6,503 bases of DNA from a bacterium (GTDB taxonomy: Bacteria; Ratteibacteria; UBA8468; B48-G9; DTJG01): assembly GCA_026418655.1 (NCBI GenBank), contig JAOAAW010000124.1, positions 1-6,503 of the forward strand. The letters run 5' to 3'. The stretch's first letter is position 1. Each line of letters begins with the position of its first letter. The notes beneath the pieces are model-generated. The model was not told where the DNA came from. It ran no database searches and was given only the letters and a program-made list of their open reading frames with translations. Below, piece after piece: positions 1 to 5,633 of the stretch. The position numbers were made by a program, and so were the translations under genes.

Positions 1-283
1 TGCAAACACCGGTTCTCTTTCCAAGGATTTCAGCCATAAGTGCATTTAAATCTCCATCCTTTGCAATAGCATGTCCATGTCCGCGGTGTGTACTGGTAAT
101 ATAGTCATCTGGATTCAGACTTGATATTACTCCTACTGCTACTGCTTCCATTCCTGCATAAAGATGTGAGCCGCCCTCTGCAATGTTTTTTGCAAGCAAT
201 TCCATGATTTTATCCTCGAATTGCCTGATTTCCATCATTTGTCTGAGAATTTTTGCGGCTTCATCTTTTGTTGGGACATACAT
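1..283 (-). CDS. E1-alpha subunit of an acetoin/pyruvate-type dehydrogenase, N-terminal part (cut by window edge)
   Basis: The first 94 residues of a thiamine-diphosphate-dependent E1-alpha protein are present; the rest lies beyond base 1. In this family E1-alpha pairs with E1-beta to decarboxylate a 2-oxoacid, or to cleave acetoin, and pass the acyl group to a lipoyl E2. Visible family features are an N-terminal helix with IRQFED (residues 19-24), the HLYAGMEAVAVG segment (40-51), and the TSTHRGHGHAIAK segment (63-75), followed by LMAEILGKRTG. The THRGHGH wording is closer to AcoA-type acetoin dehydrogenases than to the YRSHGH form I associate with pyruvate dehydrogenases, but substrate cannot be settled from this piece. 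The diphosphate-binding GDG...N motif would lie outside the window. The ATG at 281-283 is preceded by AGGAGA with a 5-nt spacer. The preceding dehydrogenase gene ends 14 nt upstream, so the two are almost certainly cotranscribed. Confidence 0.85.
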   Translation of the reverse strand, partial: MYVPTKDEAAKILRQMMEIRQFEDKIMELLAKNIAEGGSHLYAGMEAVAVGVISSLNPDDYITSTHRGHGHAIAKDGDLNALMAEILGKRTGVC

Positions 284-297
284 TTAATTCTCCTTTT

Positions 298-1335
298 TTA
301 AGGATTTACAATTATCTTTAAAACCTTTCTTTCCTCAGCTTCTTTTAATCCTTGATGGAGGTCTTCTAACTTTATTTTCTTACTGATATATTTATCAATA
401 CTAAATTTTCCAGAGGCAACCATTTCAATAGCTATTTTATTTTGTAGCGGGGTTGAACCATGAGTGCCGATTATAAAACTTTCCCCATAGTGAAGTATAT
501 TTGTGTTTAATCTTGCAAATGGAGATTCTTTTGGTAGCCCTCCAAAAAAATTTACTGAACCTCTTTTAGAGACGAGTTCCAGAGATTGTTCCTGTGCTTC
601 AGGAGTACCCACGGCAACAATAACCCGATCTGCCATTTTCCCATCTGTGATATCTCTGATAAACTCTTTTAGATTTTTCTCCTTTGAATTTATTATCGTT
701 GCTCCTGTAAAGGAAGCCATATCAAGTCTTTGTTGTGCCACATCGGCAAGAATCACCTTTGCTGCACCGATATTTTTTGCCAGTTCTGCATGAAGACAAC
801 CGATGGGACCTGCTCCGATGATTAGCACTGTATCTCCAATCTCAACCCTGCTGAGTTGCTGCCCATTAATGACACAAGCAAGAGGCTCTGCCAGTGCAGC
901 GTGATCAAAACTCATATCGCCTGGTATTTTATTTACACATCCATTTTTTACTGCAATTTCCGGAATAATCATATATTGAGCGAAACCACCATCAAAGTGA
1001 TAACCTATTGCCTTAAGGTTGTCACACATTGTCTGCCAACCCTTTCTGCAGTAGTAACAATTGCCGCAAGGTATGGCCGGTGCCACAGCGACCCTGTCTC
1101 CTTCTCTATAATCCGAAATTCCCCTTCCTATTTTTTCAACCACTCCACTTAATTCATGACCTGTAACCCTCGGAAAAACTATATGCTTATGACCATGATG
1201 AAAAACCTTTATATCTGTTCCGCAGATAGCGCAACTTTTCACCCTTATGAGGATTTCATTGTCTCCTGGGGAAGGAATTTCTCTATCTTCAAGTGCAAGA
1301 TTTTCAATACCTTTAAGTACTGCCGCCAATGGCAT
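298..1335 (-). CDS. Zinc-dependent medium-chain dehydrogenase (polyol/diol/threonine dehydrogenase type)
   Basis: A 345-residue NAD(P)-dependent alcohol dehydrogenase of the medium-chain, zinc-containing superfamily; cytosolic. Catalytic zinc ligands are C38 (in CAICGTD), H60-E61 (in TGHE) and probably E150. Structural zinc is held by C90, C93, C96 and C104. The Rossmann fold shows GAGPIG at 174-179, and D198 at the end of the second strand suggests NAD rather than NADP. Length is typical of the family (about 340-350). The frame is open further upstream to a TTG at 1362, but the ATG at 1335 follows a strong ribosome-binding site and matches the family N-terminus, so I use it. The substrate is unknown: relatives include sorbitol, galactitol-phosphate, threonine and 2,3-butanediol dehydrogenases. 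Position between mtlD and an acetoin-dehydrogenase-like E1-alpha favours a sugar alcohol or diol. Family certain, substrate inferred. Confidence 0.93.
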   Translation of the reverse strand: MPLAAVLKGIENLALEDREIPSPGDNEILIRVKSCAICGTDIKVFHHGHKHIVFPRVTGHELSGVVEKIGRGISDYREGDRVAVAPAIPCGNCYYCRKGWQTMCDNLKAIGYHFDGGFAQYMIIPEIAVKNGCVNKIPGDMSFDHAALAEPLACVINGQQLSRVEIGDTVLIIGAGPIGCLHAELAKNIGAAKVILADVAQQRLDMASFTGATIINSKEKNLKEFIRDITDGKMADRVIVAVGTPEAQEQSLELVSKRGSVNFFGGLPKESPFARLNTNILHYGESFIIGTHGSTPLQNKIAIEMVASGKFSIDKYISKKIKLEDLHQGLKEAEERKVLKIIVNP

Positions 1336-1337
1336 TT

Positions 1338-1346
1338 CCTCCTCCT
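1338..1346 (-). promoter_or_regulatory. Ribosome-binding site deciding the start of the zinc dehydrogenase
   Basis: On the minus strand the sequence reads AGGAGGAGG followed by AA and the ATG at 1335. The first AGGAGG ends 5 nt before the start codon. This is the strongest Shine-Dalgarno site in the window. It argues against the longer TTG-initiated reading from 1362, which would place this site inside the coding sequence (residues Gln-Glu-Glu). Confidence 0.85.
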
Positions 1347-1366
1347 GATACAAAAGATTCAAAAAA

Positions 1367-2554
1367 TTATAACATTTTTTCTCGCAGTTTCCAAAATTCT
1401 GTGTATTTTTGTTTTACGCGATTAAAAAGAGATGTGTCTGGAGAAAGTCCAGAAACCTCTGCAAGTACATAATTGATACCATAGTTGTCTAATAAAAATC
1501 TGAGTTTCTGGCTTTCAGGATCAGATGGTTCATTATAGTGTAAACAGCATACAGCAAAGAAACAAATAGTTTCAGGACAAATATTTTGTTGCTCACAAAG
1601 TTTAGCCGCTCCAATTATTCTATCTTCCTTACCCAGTTTTCTTATTGGTTCTCTCCCAACTCTTGCTATCGTATCACCAAGCGCTTTTTTTGAAAACCTT
1701 ACAAGTAGGTCACTGTAATAATTATCAATTTCTTCATTTTGTAGACCATATTTACTATGTATTGCTTTTTTGATTTCGGTATATGCCAGATGAACAAGAT
1801 TTTTGATTTTTTCATCCAGAACGGCTTCCCATACAAATTTATATCCTTTCAAATATCCAGCGTATGCAAATGCCGCATGCGTAAAATTATGCACAAAAAG
1901 TTTCATTACCTCATAGATTTCAATGTTCTCGACAAATAGAAAATTTTTAATTTTAGGCGGTACTCCTTTAAACATGTTTCTGGCAACTGGCATGCTTTTA
2001 TAAGGTTCTGCCAGAACTATCAATGGATATTGCTTTTTTAGCTCTTCAGGTACAACAGGAATCATTCTGCTGAGAACTGTTTCCACAAGTCCAACTTTAT
2101 TCAAGAAATAATCAATGGCATTAGAATCGAGTGATTCCGCTATCCACTGTTTCAGAACCGTTGATGCACTTTTCATATTTTCGCCGATAATTATATTTAA
2201 GAAAGCATTGGGAGATTTAATGGACTTTTCCTCAATAACTTTTTTTAAAATGGGAATAAGACCTTTAACGTTATTAACACCTACAGAAAAACTGATAAGG
2301 TCTATTTCTTTCGCTATATTTAGAATTTTTTCCAGTTCGTGAATCTTAACACCTGACACATTCCTGATCATGATCTTTTCAGTTTCTTCGGCCACTAACC
2401 ACAGTGGATACTCCTTGTCGGTATTCAGAATATCAATAATGTAATCAACAACGTCCACGAACACCGTGTGATAGCCGGATTCATAATAAAGTTGCCCAAA
2501 AAAACCTCTTCCTATGTTTCCAGCACCAAAATGTAGTATTTTTTTTCTATTCAT
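1367..2554 (-). CDS. mtlD: Mannitol-1-phosphate 5-dehydrogenase
   Basis: A 395-residue member of the polyol-specific long-chain dehydrogenases, cytosolic. The family oxidises mannitol 1-phosphate to fructose 6-phosphate with NAD+, or runs in reverse to make mannitol. The N-terminal Rossmann motif is HFGAGNIGRGF (residues 8-18), diagnostic for MtlD. The catalytic K-x4-N-x2-H signature is present as K218, N223 and H226, equivalent to the KLFTLNTGH stretch of the E. coli enzyme. Other MtlD-like segments are VLDEKIK (245-251), ARVGREPIRKL (297-307) and the C-terminal VSGL (367-370). Length is close to E. coli MtlD (about 382). It is the first gene of the minus-strand operon; the dehydrogenase ATG lies 31 nt after its stop. 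No Shine-Dalgarno site precedes the ATG, so the mRNA may be nearly leaderless. No mannitol PTS transporter is visible, so the source of the phosphorylated polyol is unknown. Confidence 0.95.
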   Translation of the reverse strand: MNRKKILHFGAGNIGRGFFGQLYYESGYHTVFVDVVDYIIDILNTDKEYPLWLVAEETEKIMIRNVSGVKIHELEKILNIAKEIDLISFSVGVNNVKGLIPILKKVIEEKSIKSPNAFLNIIIGENMKSASTVLKQWIAESLDSNAIDYFLNKVGLVETVLSRMIPVVPEELKKQYPLIVLAEPYKSMPVARNMFKGVPPKIKNFLFVENIEIYEVMKLFVHNFTHAAFAYAGYLKGYKFVWEAVLDEKIKNLVHLAYTEIKKAIHSKYGLQNEEIDNYYSDLLVRFSKKALGDTIARVGREPIRKLGKEDRIIGAAKLCEQQNICPETICFFAVCCLHYNEPSDPESQKLRFLLDNYGINYVLAEVSGLSPDTSLFNRVKQKYTEFWKLREKML

Positions 2555-2562
2555 TGGTTTTT

Positions 2563-2588
2563 ATTTTAGCACCAAAACGTTTTATCAA
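2563..2588 (-). promoter_or_regulatory. Putative mtlD operon promoter with a LacI-type operator palindrome
   Basis: On the minus strand a TAAAAT box (2563-2568) lies 8 nt before the mtlD ATG, and a TTGATA box lies at 2583-2588. Their 14-nt spacing is shorter than ideal, so the -35 assignment is weak. Between and overlapping them sits the perfect palindrome AAAACGTTTT (2574-2583), with the central CG typical of LacI-family sugar repressor operators. If TAAAAT is the -10 box, transcription would start at or just before the start codon, which agrees with the absence of a Shine-Dalgarno site. The boxes and palindrome are seen; the functions are inferred. Confidence 0.4.
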
Positions 2589-2599
2589 TAAAATTTTTG

Positions 2600-2608
2600 T
2601 GGTAGAAT
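2600..2608 (+). promoter_or_regulatory. Putative extended -10 promoter for tRNA-Ala/surE operon
   Basis: TGGTAGAAT is an extended -10 element (TG-n-TAGAAT), placed so that transcription would start near 2614-2616, a few bases before the mature tRNA 5' end at 2621. The -35 region (around 2580-2586, TTTTATC) matches the consensus poorly, which an extended -10 can tolerate. This site and the mtlD promoter share a divergent intergenic region of only 66 bp. Confidence 0.5.
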
Positions 2609-2620
2609 ATAGCTTTATAT

Positions 2621-2693
2621 GGGGCAGTAGCTCAGATAGGAGAGCGCCAGAATCGCACTCTGGAGGTCGCCGGTTCAACTCCGGTCTGCTCCA
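2621..2693 (+). tRNA. tRNA-Ala (anticodon CGC)
   Basis: A complete 73-nt cloverleaf can be folded by hand. The acceptor stem is GGGGCAG with CTGCTCC, the D stem GCTC/GAGC, the anticodon stem CCAGA/TCTGG, a five-base variable loop AGGTC, and the T stem GCCGG/CCGGT around TTCAACT. The discriminator is A73. The anticodon at 2654-2656 is CGC, reading the alanine codon GCG. The acceptor stem carries G3-U70, the main alanyl-tRNA synthetase identity element, which independently supports Ala. The 3' CCA is not encoded (TAT follows A73), so it must be added by the CCA-adding enzyme. The anticodon loop has A32 and C38, a slightly unusual pair because position 32 is normally a pyrimidine. surE starts 18 nt after the tRNA with no terminator between, so they appear cotranscribed. 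Confidence 0.95.
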
Positions 2694-2711
2694 TATAGTC
2701 GGGGATTACAA

Positions 2712-3470
2712 ATGAAAAAATTGGTACTTGTTTCTAATGATGACGGAATTTTTGCAGAGGGCTTAACGGTTCTGTGTAAGACCTTATTAAACGTTTTTGA
2801 TGTTGTGGTTGTTGCGCCTGATTCAGAAAGGAGCAATGTTGGACATGCTATAACCCTTAGTTTACCCTTGAGAGTTGAAGCACTAAAAATCCCAGCAGGA
2901 ATAACAGGGTACAGTGTTAATGGGATGCCTGCAGATTGCATTAAGATTGCTGTTTCAAGCTTGTTAAATAGAAAACCGGATATAGTGATTTCAGGGATAA
3001 ATCTGGGCTCAAATCTTGGCATAGATGTCCTGTATTCTGGAACGGTTTCAGCTGCCACTGAAGCCGCAATCCTCGGAATTCCTGCATTTGCAATTTCACT
3101 TGATAGTCTGGAAGATCCAGATTTTTCATATGCGGCTTTTTTTGCATTAACCTTGGCAGAGAAGGTTATTAACAACGGACTTCCTGAAAACACGGTTTTA
3201 AATGTCAATGTTCCTCAGGGAAAACCATCTGGGGTACGAGTAGTTCCATTAAGTAGAGCAAGATACAGAGAATATTATGAAAAAAGAATTAATCCTCGTA
3301 AGAAAACATATTACTGGTTAGCAGGAGAATTTATGGAAGAAACTGATGTGGGAGATTCAGATACGCGAGCATTAAAAGAAGGATTCATAACCATAACACC
3401 CTTGAAAATTGATATGACGAACTACGAATGCATAGAAATATTTTCCAGATGGAAATTTGACGATATATAA
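2712..3470 (+). CDS. surE: 5'/3'-nucleotidase SurE
   Basis: A 252-residue SurE-family metal-dependent phosphatase, which dephosphorylates nucleoside 5'- and 3'-monophosphates and in some species short polyphosphate; cytosolic. The metal site is complete: N9-D10-D11-G12, S41 in PDSERS, and N97 in SGINLGSN. The conserved YSGTVSAATEAAILGIPA segment (108-125) follows. The C-terminal part has the TD...SDTRALKEGFITITPL pattern typical of the family. Length is usual (about 250). The ATG at 2712 follows a weak GGGGA site with a 7-nt spacer. It lies directly downstream of tRNA-Ala and 12 nt upstream of rpmH, so it probably shares a transcript with the ribosome/RNase P/YidC genes. SurE is not a usual member of that cluster; it is more often found beside pcm, rpoS or nlpD in Proteobacteria. 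Confidence 0.96.
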   Translation: MKKLVLVSNDDGIFAEGLTVLCKTLLNVFDVVVVAPDSERSNVGHAITLSLPLRVEALKIPAGITGYSVNGMPADCIKIAVSSLLNRKPDIVISGINLGSNLGIDVLYSGTVSAATEAAILGIPAFAISLDSLEDPDFSYAAFFALTLAEKVINNGLPENTVLNVNVPQGKPSGVRVVPLSRARYREYYEKRINPRKKTYYWLAGEFMEETDVGDSDTRALKEGFITITPLKIDMTNYECIEIFSRWKFDDI

Positions 3471-3482
3471 CGTGGGGGTACT

Positions 3483-3617
3483 ATGTCTATTACTTTGAGA
3501 CCAAATAATAGAAAAAGGAAAAAGGTTCATGGATTCAGAAAAAGAATGAGTACTGTTTCGGGAAGAAAAATATTATCAAGAAGACGAAGAAAAGGAAGGA
3601 AAGAGCTATCTGCATGA
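3483..3617 (+). CDS. rpmH: 50S ribosomal protein L34
   Basis: A 44-residue, very basic protein with the L34 pattern: RPNNRKRKK at 6-14, HGFRKRM at 16-22, GR at 27-28 and RRRRKGRKELS at 33-43. It binds 23S rRNA in the large subunit. Length is the normal 44 residues. The N-terminus (MSITLRP) differs from the common MKRTFQP form, but the rest aligns closely. The ATG is preceded by GGGGG with a 4-nt spacer, a modest ribosome-binding site. Its TGA overlaps the rnpA start as ATGA (3614-3617), the classical coupled arrangement of this gene pair. It lies 12 nt after surE. Usually rpmH sits next to dnaA at the origin; here no dnaA is present. Confidence 0.96.
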   Translation: MSITLRPNNRKRKKVHGFRKRMSTVSGRKILSRRRRKGRKELSA

Positions 3618-3904
3618 AAAAACAGATATTTGATATTCTGAAAAACGGAAGGAGATTCGAAACTGAAAACTTCATATTCTATATAAAAGGAGTTGATGAT
3701 AATTTTTTGAAGGTGTGTTTCCAGATAAATAGGAGTTATGCGAGTTCTGTCGTCAGGAACCGTATTAAAAGAATCTTCAGGGATTTAATAAGAGAAACCC
3801 TCGGGAAAGGCAATCTTGTAATCAGAGCAAAAAATTGTTGTAAAAATCTGACACTGAAGGATATAAATGAAGAATGGGAAAAAATATTAAAACAAATTTC
3901 TTAA
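3614..3904 (+). CDS. rnpA: Ribonuclease P protein component
   Basis: A 96-residue, basic protein that binds the RNase P RNA and helps cleave the 5' leader from pre-tRNAs. The diagnostic RNR motif is present as RNRIKRIFR (48-56), after a central strand region (FIFYIKG, 20-26). The NGRRF stretch (11-15) matches the usual start of the fold. It is shorter than most relatives (about 110-120): the RL..DF segment normally ahead of the first helix is missing, and the K..G.AV residues before RNR read SYASSVV. No ATG, GTG or TTG exists upstream in frame before stops at 3506-3511, so the ATG at 3614 is the only ordinary start. AAAGAG about 8 nt upstream may help, but coupling to rpmH through ATGA is likely. 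The yidD start lies inside its 3' end. Confidence 0.95.
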   Translation: MKKQIFDILKNGRRFETENFIFYIKGVDDNFLKVCFQINRSYASSVVRNRIKRIFRDLIRETLGKGNLVIRAKNCCKNLTLKDINEEWEKILKQIS

Positions 3905-4125
3905 TATTTATCGTGATTTTTTTGTTAAAATTTTATCAGATTGTGATATCTCCTATTTTTGGACAAACCTGTAGATTCTATCCAAGTTGTTCAGAATATC
4001 TTATAAATGGGATTGAAAATTTTGGTATTGGTAAGGGTTTGTTTTTATTTTTAAAAAGAATAATAAAATGCCATCCTTTTCATCCAGGAGGATACGATCC
4101 TTTACCTGAAGGAAATCGCAAATGA
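3874..4125 (+). CDS. yidD: Membrane protein insertion efficiency factor YidD
   Basis: An 83-residue YidD-family protein, thought to sit on the inner face of the membrane and assist YidC-dependent insertion. The family core is intact: KFYQIVISPIFG, CRFYPSCSEY, then KCHPFHPGGYDP and LPEG near the C-terminus, including the three conserved cysteines of CRFYPSC and CHPFHPGG. A hydrophobic N-terminal stretch (FLIFIVIFLLKF, about 9-20) could anchor it. With the ATG at 3874 the gene overlaps rnpA by 31 nt; GAAGGA lies 12 nt upstream and GAAG is closer. A GTG at 3913 would give a shorter, more typical N-terminus but has no ribosome-binding site and would fall after the rnpA stop. I prefer the ATG, with moderate certainty. 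The stop overlaps the yidC start as ATGA. Confidence 0.95.
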   Translation: MGKNIKTNFLIFIVIFLLKFYQIVISPIFGQTCRFYPSCSEYLINGIENFGIGKGLFLFLKRIIKCHPFHPGGYDPLPEGNRK

Positions 4126-5633
4126 AAGAAGAAACAAGAATTATTATTGCTTTTGGTTTAGCACTTCTTGTTATAATGTTTTTTAGTATGACTTCGCCAA
4201 AAAATCGTTCTTCAGAAAATGAACAACCGAGAAGTATTGAACAACCTGTCTTTGAAAATATACAAAGTCAGGAGCTTCCCGAAATTTCAGAAAAAATGGT
4301 CGAGATTAAGAACAATTTTTATACTGCCTCAATAGACCTGCTTGGTGGTAAAATCGTTTATTTCGCATTAAATCAATATAAAAGACCTGGAGAGGAGAAT
4401 TTTTTGTTTTTCCAGAAAGGAAACACACTCCTGGATATGGTTGGTGGAGAAACCATACAACAGGAGTATAGGGTTGTCTCTCCTGCAATGAAGGATACCC
4501 TTGTTATGAGGACAATAAAAAATGGAATAGAATTTGAAAAAGTTATTCAATATGCCTCTTCAAGATATTCAATGGATGTTGTGTTAAGGCAAAGAAATGC
4601 TACCAACAAAACAGTCAATGTCCACGGAATTACCATTTCCCTCGGATCCATCTTCTTAAACAAGAGACATCCCGAGGATGTAACAATGGAGTTCATGGTT
4701 TTGAATGGCAATAAGCCAACGAGATTTAATATCGCGAGACAGATGAAGGAAAAAATACCAGGTACTATCTGCGTGGTCAAAACAAGATACCAGATGTATT
4801 ACTTCAAATCGGATCAACCGGTAGAATTTTATGTTGAAAATAAAGATTCAAAAATAAATTGGGGTTTTTATATTCACCCATTTGATCTCAGTGCAGGACA
4901 GGAATGGAAATTTCCATTTGTTCTTTACATTGGCCCATCTGACTATTTCGTGGCAAGAAATGAAATTCACAATATAAAAGTTTTTGGTACGGGTTTTTTT
5001 GTTTCTATGGGAAGATTAATTTTCTATATATTGAGCATGATCCACAGAATCGTTCCAAATTGGGGTCTGGCTATTATTATGCTGACAATTCTGATAAAGA
5101 TAATTTTCTTTCCATTGACAAGAAGCAGTTTACGTTCCATGAAACAAATGCAGAAACTCAGACCCTACCTTCAGGATATACAAAAAAAGTATAAAGAAAA
5201 TCCTCAAATGATGCAGAAAGAAATTATGAATCTTTATAAAACATATAAGATAAATCCGTTTAGTGGATGTCTTCCCATGCTTGTTCAAATTCCAATTTTT
5301 GTGGGTTTTTTTCTTGCTTTAAGAAATTCAATTTTTCTGAGAGGAAGCGGTTTCATTTTATGGATAAAGGATCTTTCACTGCCAGATACGGTGGCCATGA
5401 TAGGTGCCATTCCGGTCAATATACTGCCAATTTTAATGTTCATAACATCATTTTTACAGCAAAGGATGACCCCTGCTGTCGACCAATCGCAAAAGATTAT
5501 GAATGTTATGTTACCTCTTATGATGCTTGTCTTATTTTATAATTTCTCCTCTGGTCTTTTACTATATTGGGTAACAATGAATCTGGCAGGTCTAATTGAG
5601 CAGTATTACATTTACAAATTTTCGAAGAAGTGA
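4122..5633 (+). CDS. yidC: Membrane protein insertase YidC
   Basis: A 503-residue YidC of the long, diderm type. It inserts and folds inner-membrane proteins, alone or with Sec. Order: a membrane segment at about 6-23, a periplasmic domain at about 60-285, then the conserved insertase core with segments near 313-331, 383-401, 424-446 and 459-498. The core carries the family features FFPLTRSSLRSMKQMQKLRP (329-348), a cytoplasmic helical hairpin (about 336-375) and NPFSGCLPMLVQIPIF (378-393). The groove Arg of E. coli (R366) aligns with K326, a conservative change. The tail ends in FSKK with no basic extension for ribosome binding. GAAGGA lies 8 nt before the ATG, which overlaps the yidD stop. 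Its last 22 nt overlap the end of the opposing rnc gene. No jag or mnmE follows. Confidence 0.97.
   Translation: MKEETRIIIAFGLALLVIMFFSMTSPKNRSSENEQPRSIEQPVFENIQSQELPEISEKMVEIKNNFYTASIDLLGGKIVYFALNQYKRPGEENFLFFQKGNTLLDMVGGETIQQEYRVVSPAMKDTLVMRTIKNGIEFEKVIQYASSRYSMDVVLRQRNATNKTVNVHGITISLGSIFLNKRHPEDVTMEFMVLNGNKPTRFNIARQMKEKIPGTICVVKTRYQMYYFKSDQPVEFYVENKDSKINWGFYIHPFDLSAGQEWKFPFVLYIGPSDYFVARNEIHNIKVFGTGFFVSMGRLIFYILSMIHRIVPNWGLAIIMLTILIKIIFFPLTRSSLRSMKQMQKLRPYLQDIQKKYKENPQMMQKEIMNLYKTYKINPFSGCLPMLVQIPIFVGFFLALRNSIFLRGSGFILWIKDLSLPDTVAMIGAIPVNILPILMFITSFLQQRMTPAVDQSQKIMNVMLPLMMLVLFYNFSSGLLLYWVTMNLAGLIEQYYIYKFSKK

Noticed and set aside
503..1152. Two plus-strand open frames opposite the zinc dehydrogenase (503-793 and 856-1152)
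   Set aside because: Both are antisense shadows of a well-conserved enzyme, and their composition looks like read-through of its reverse strand.
1336..1362. Longer zinc dehydrogenase reading starting at TTG 1362
   Set aside because: The nine extra codons run through the AGGAGGAGG ribosome-binding site of the ATG at 1335, and the extra residues are not part of the family N-terminus.
2621..2693. tRNA gene as an integration site for a mobile element
   Set aside because: No integrase, no repeated tRNA 3' end, and housekeeping genes follow at once.
2675..3208. 177-residue open frame on the minus strand opposite surE
   Set aside because: It lies wholly antisense to a complete SurE with intact motifs, overlaps the tRNA, and its translation shows no recognisable family.
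4306..4780. Three minus-strand open frames opposite yidC
   Set aside because: They overlap the YidC periplasmic domain, overlap one another, and have no ribosome-binding site or recognisable motif.
5267..5542. 91-residue plus-strand open frame within yidC
   Set aside because: It is a shifted frame inside the conserved insertase core; the yidC frame is clearly the real one.
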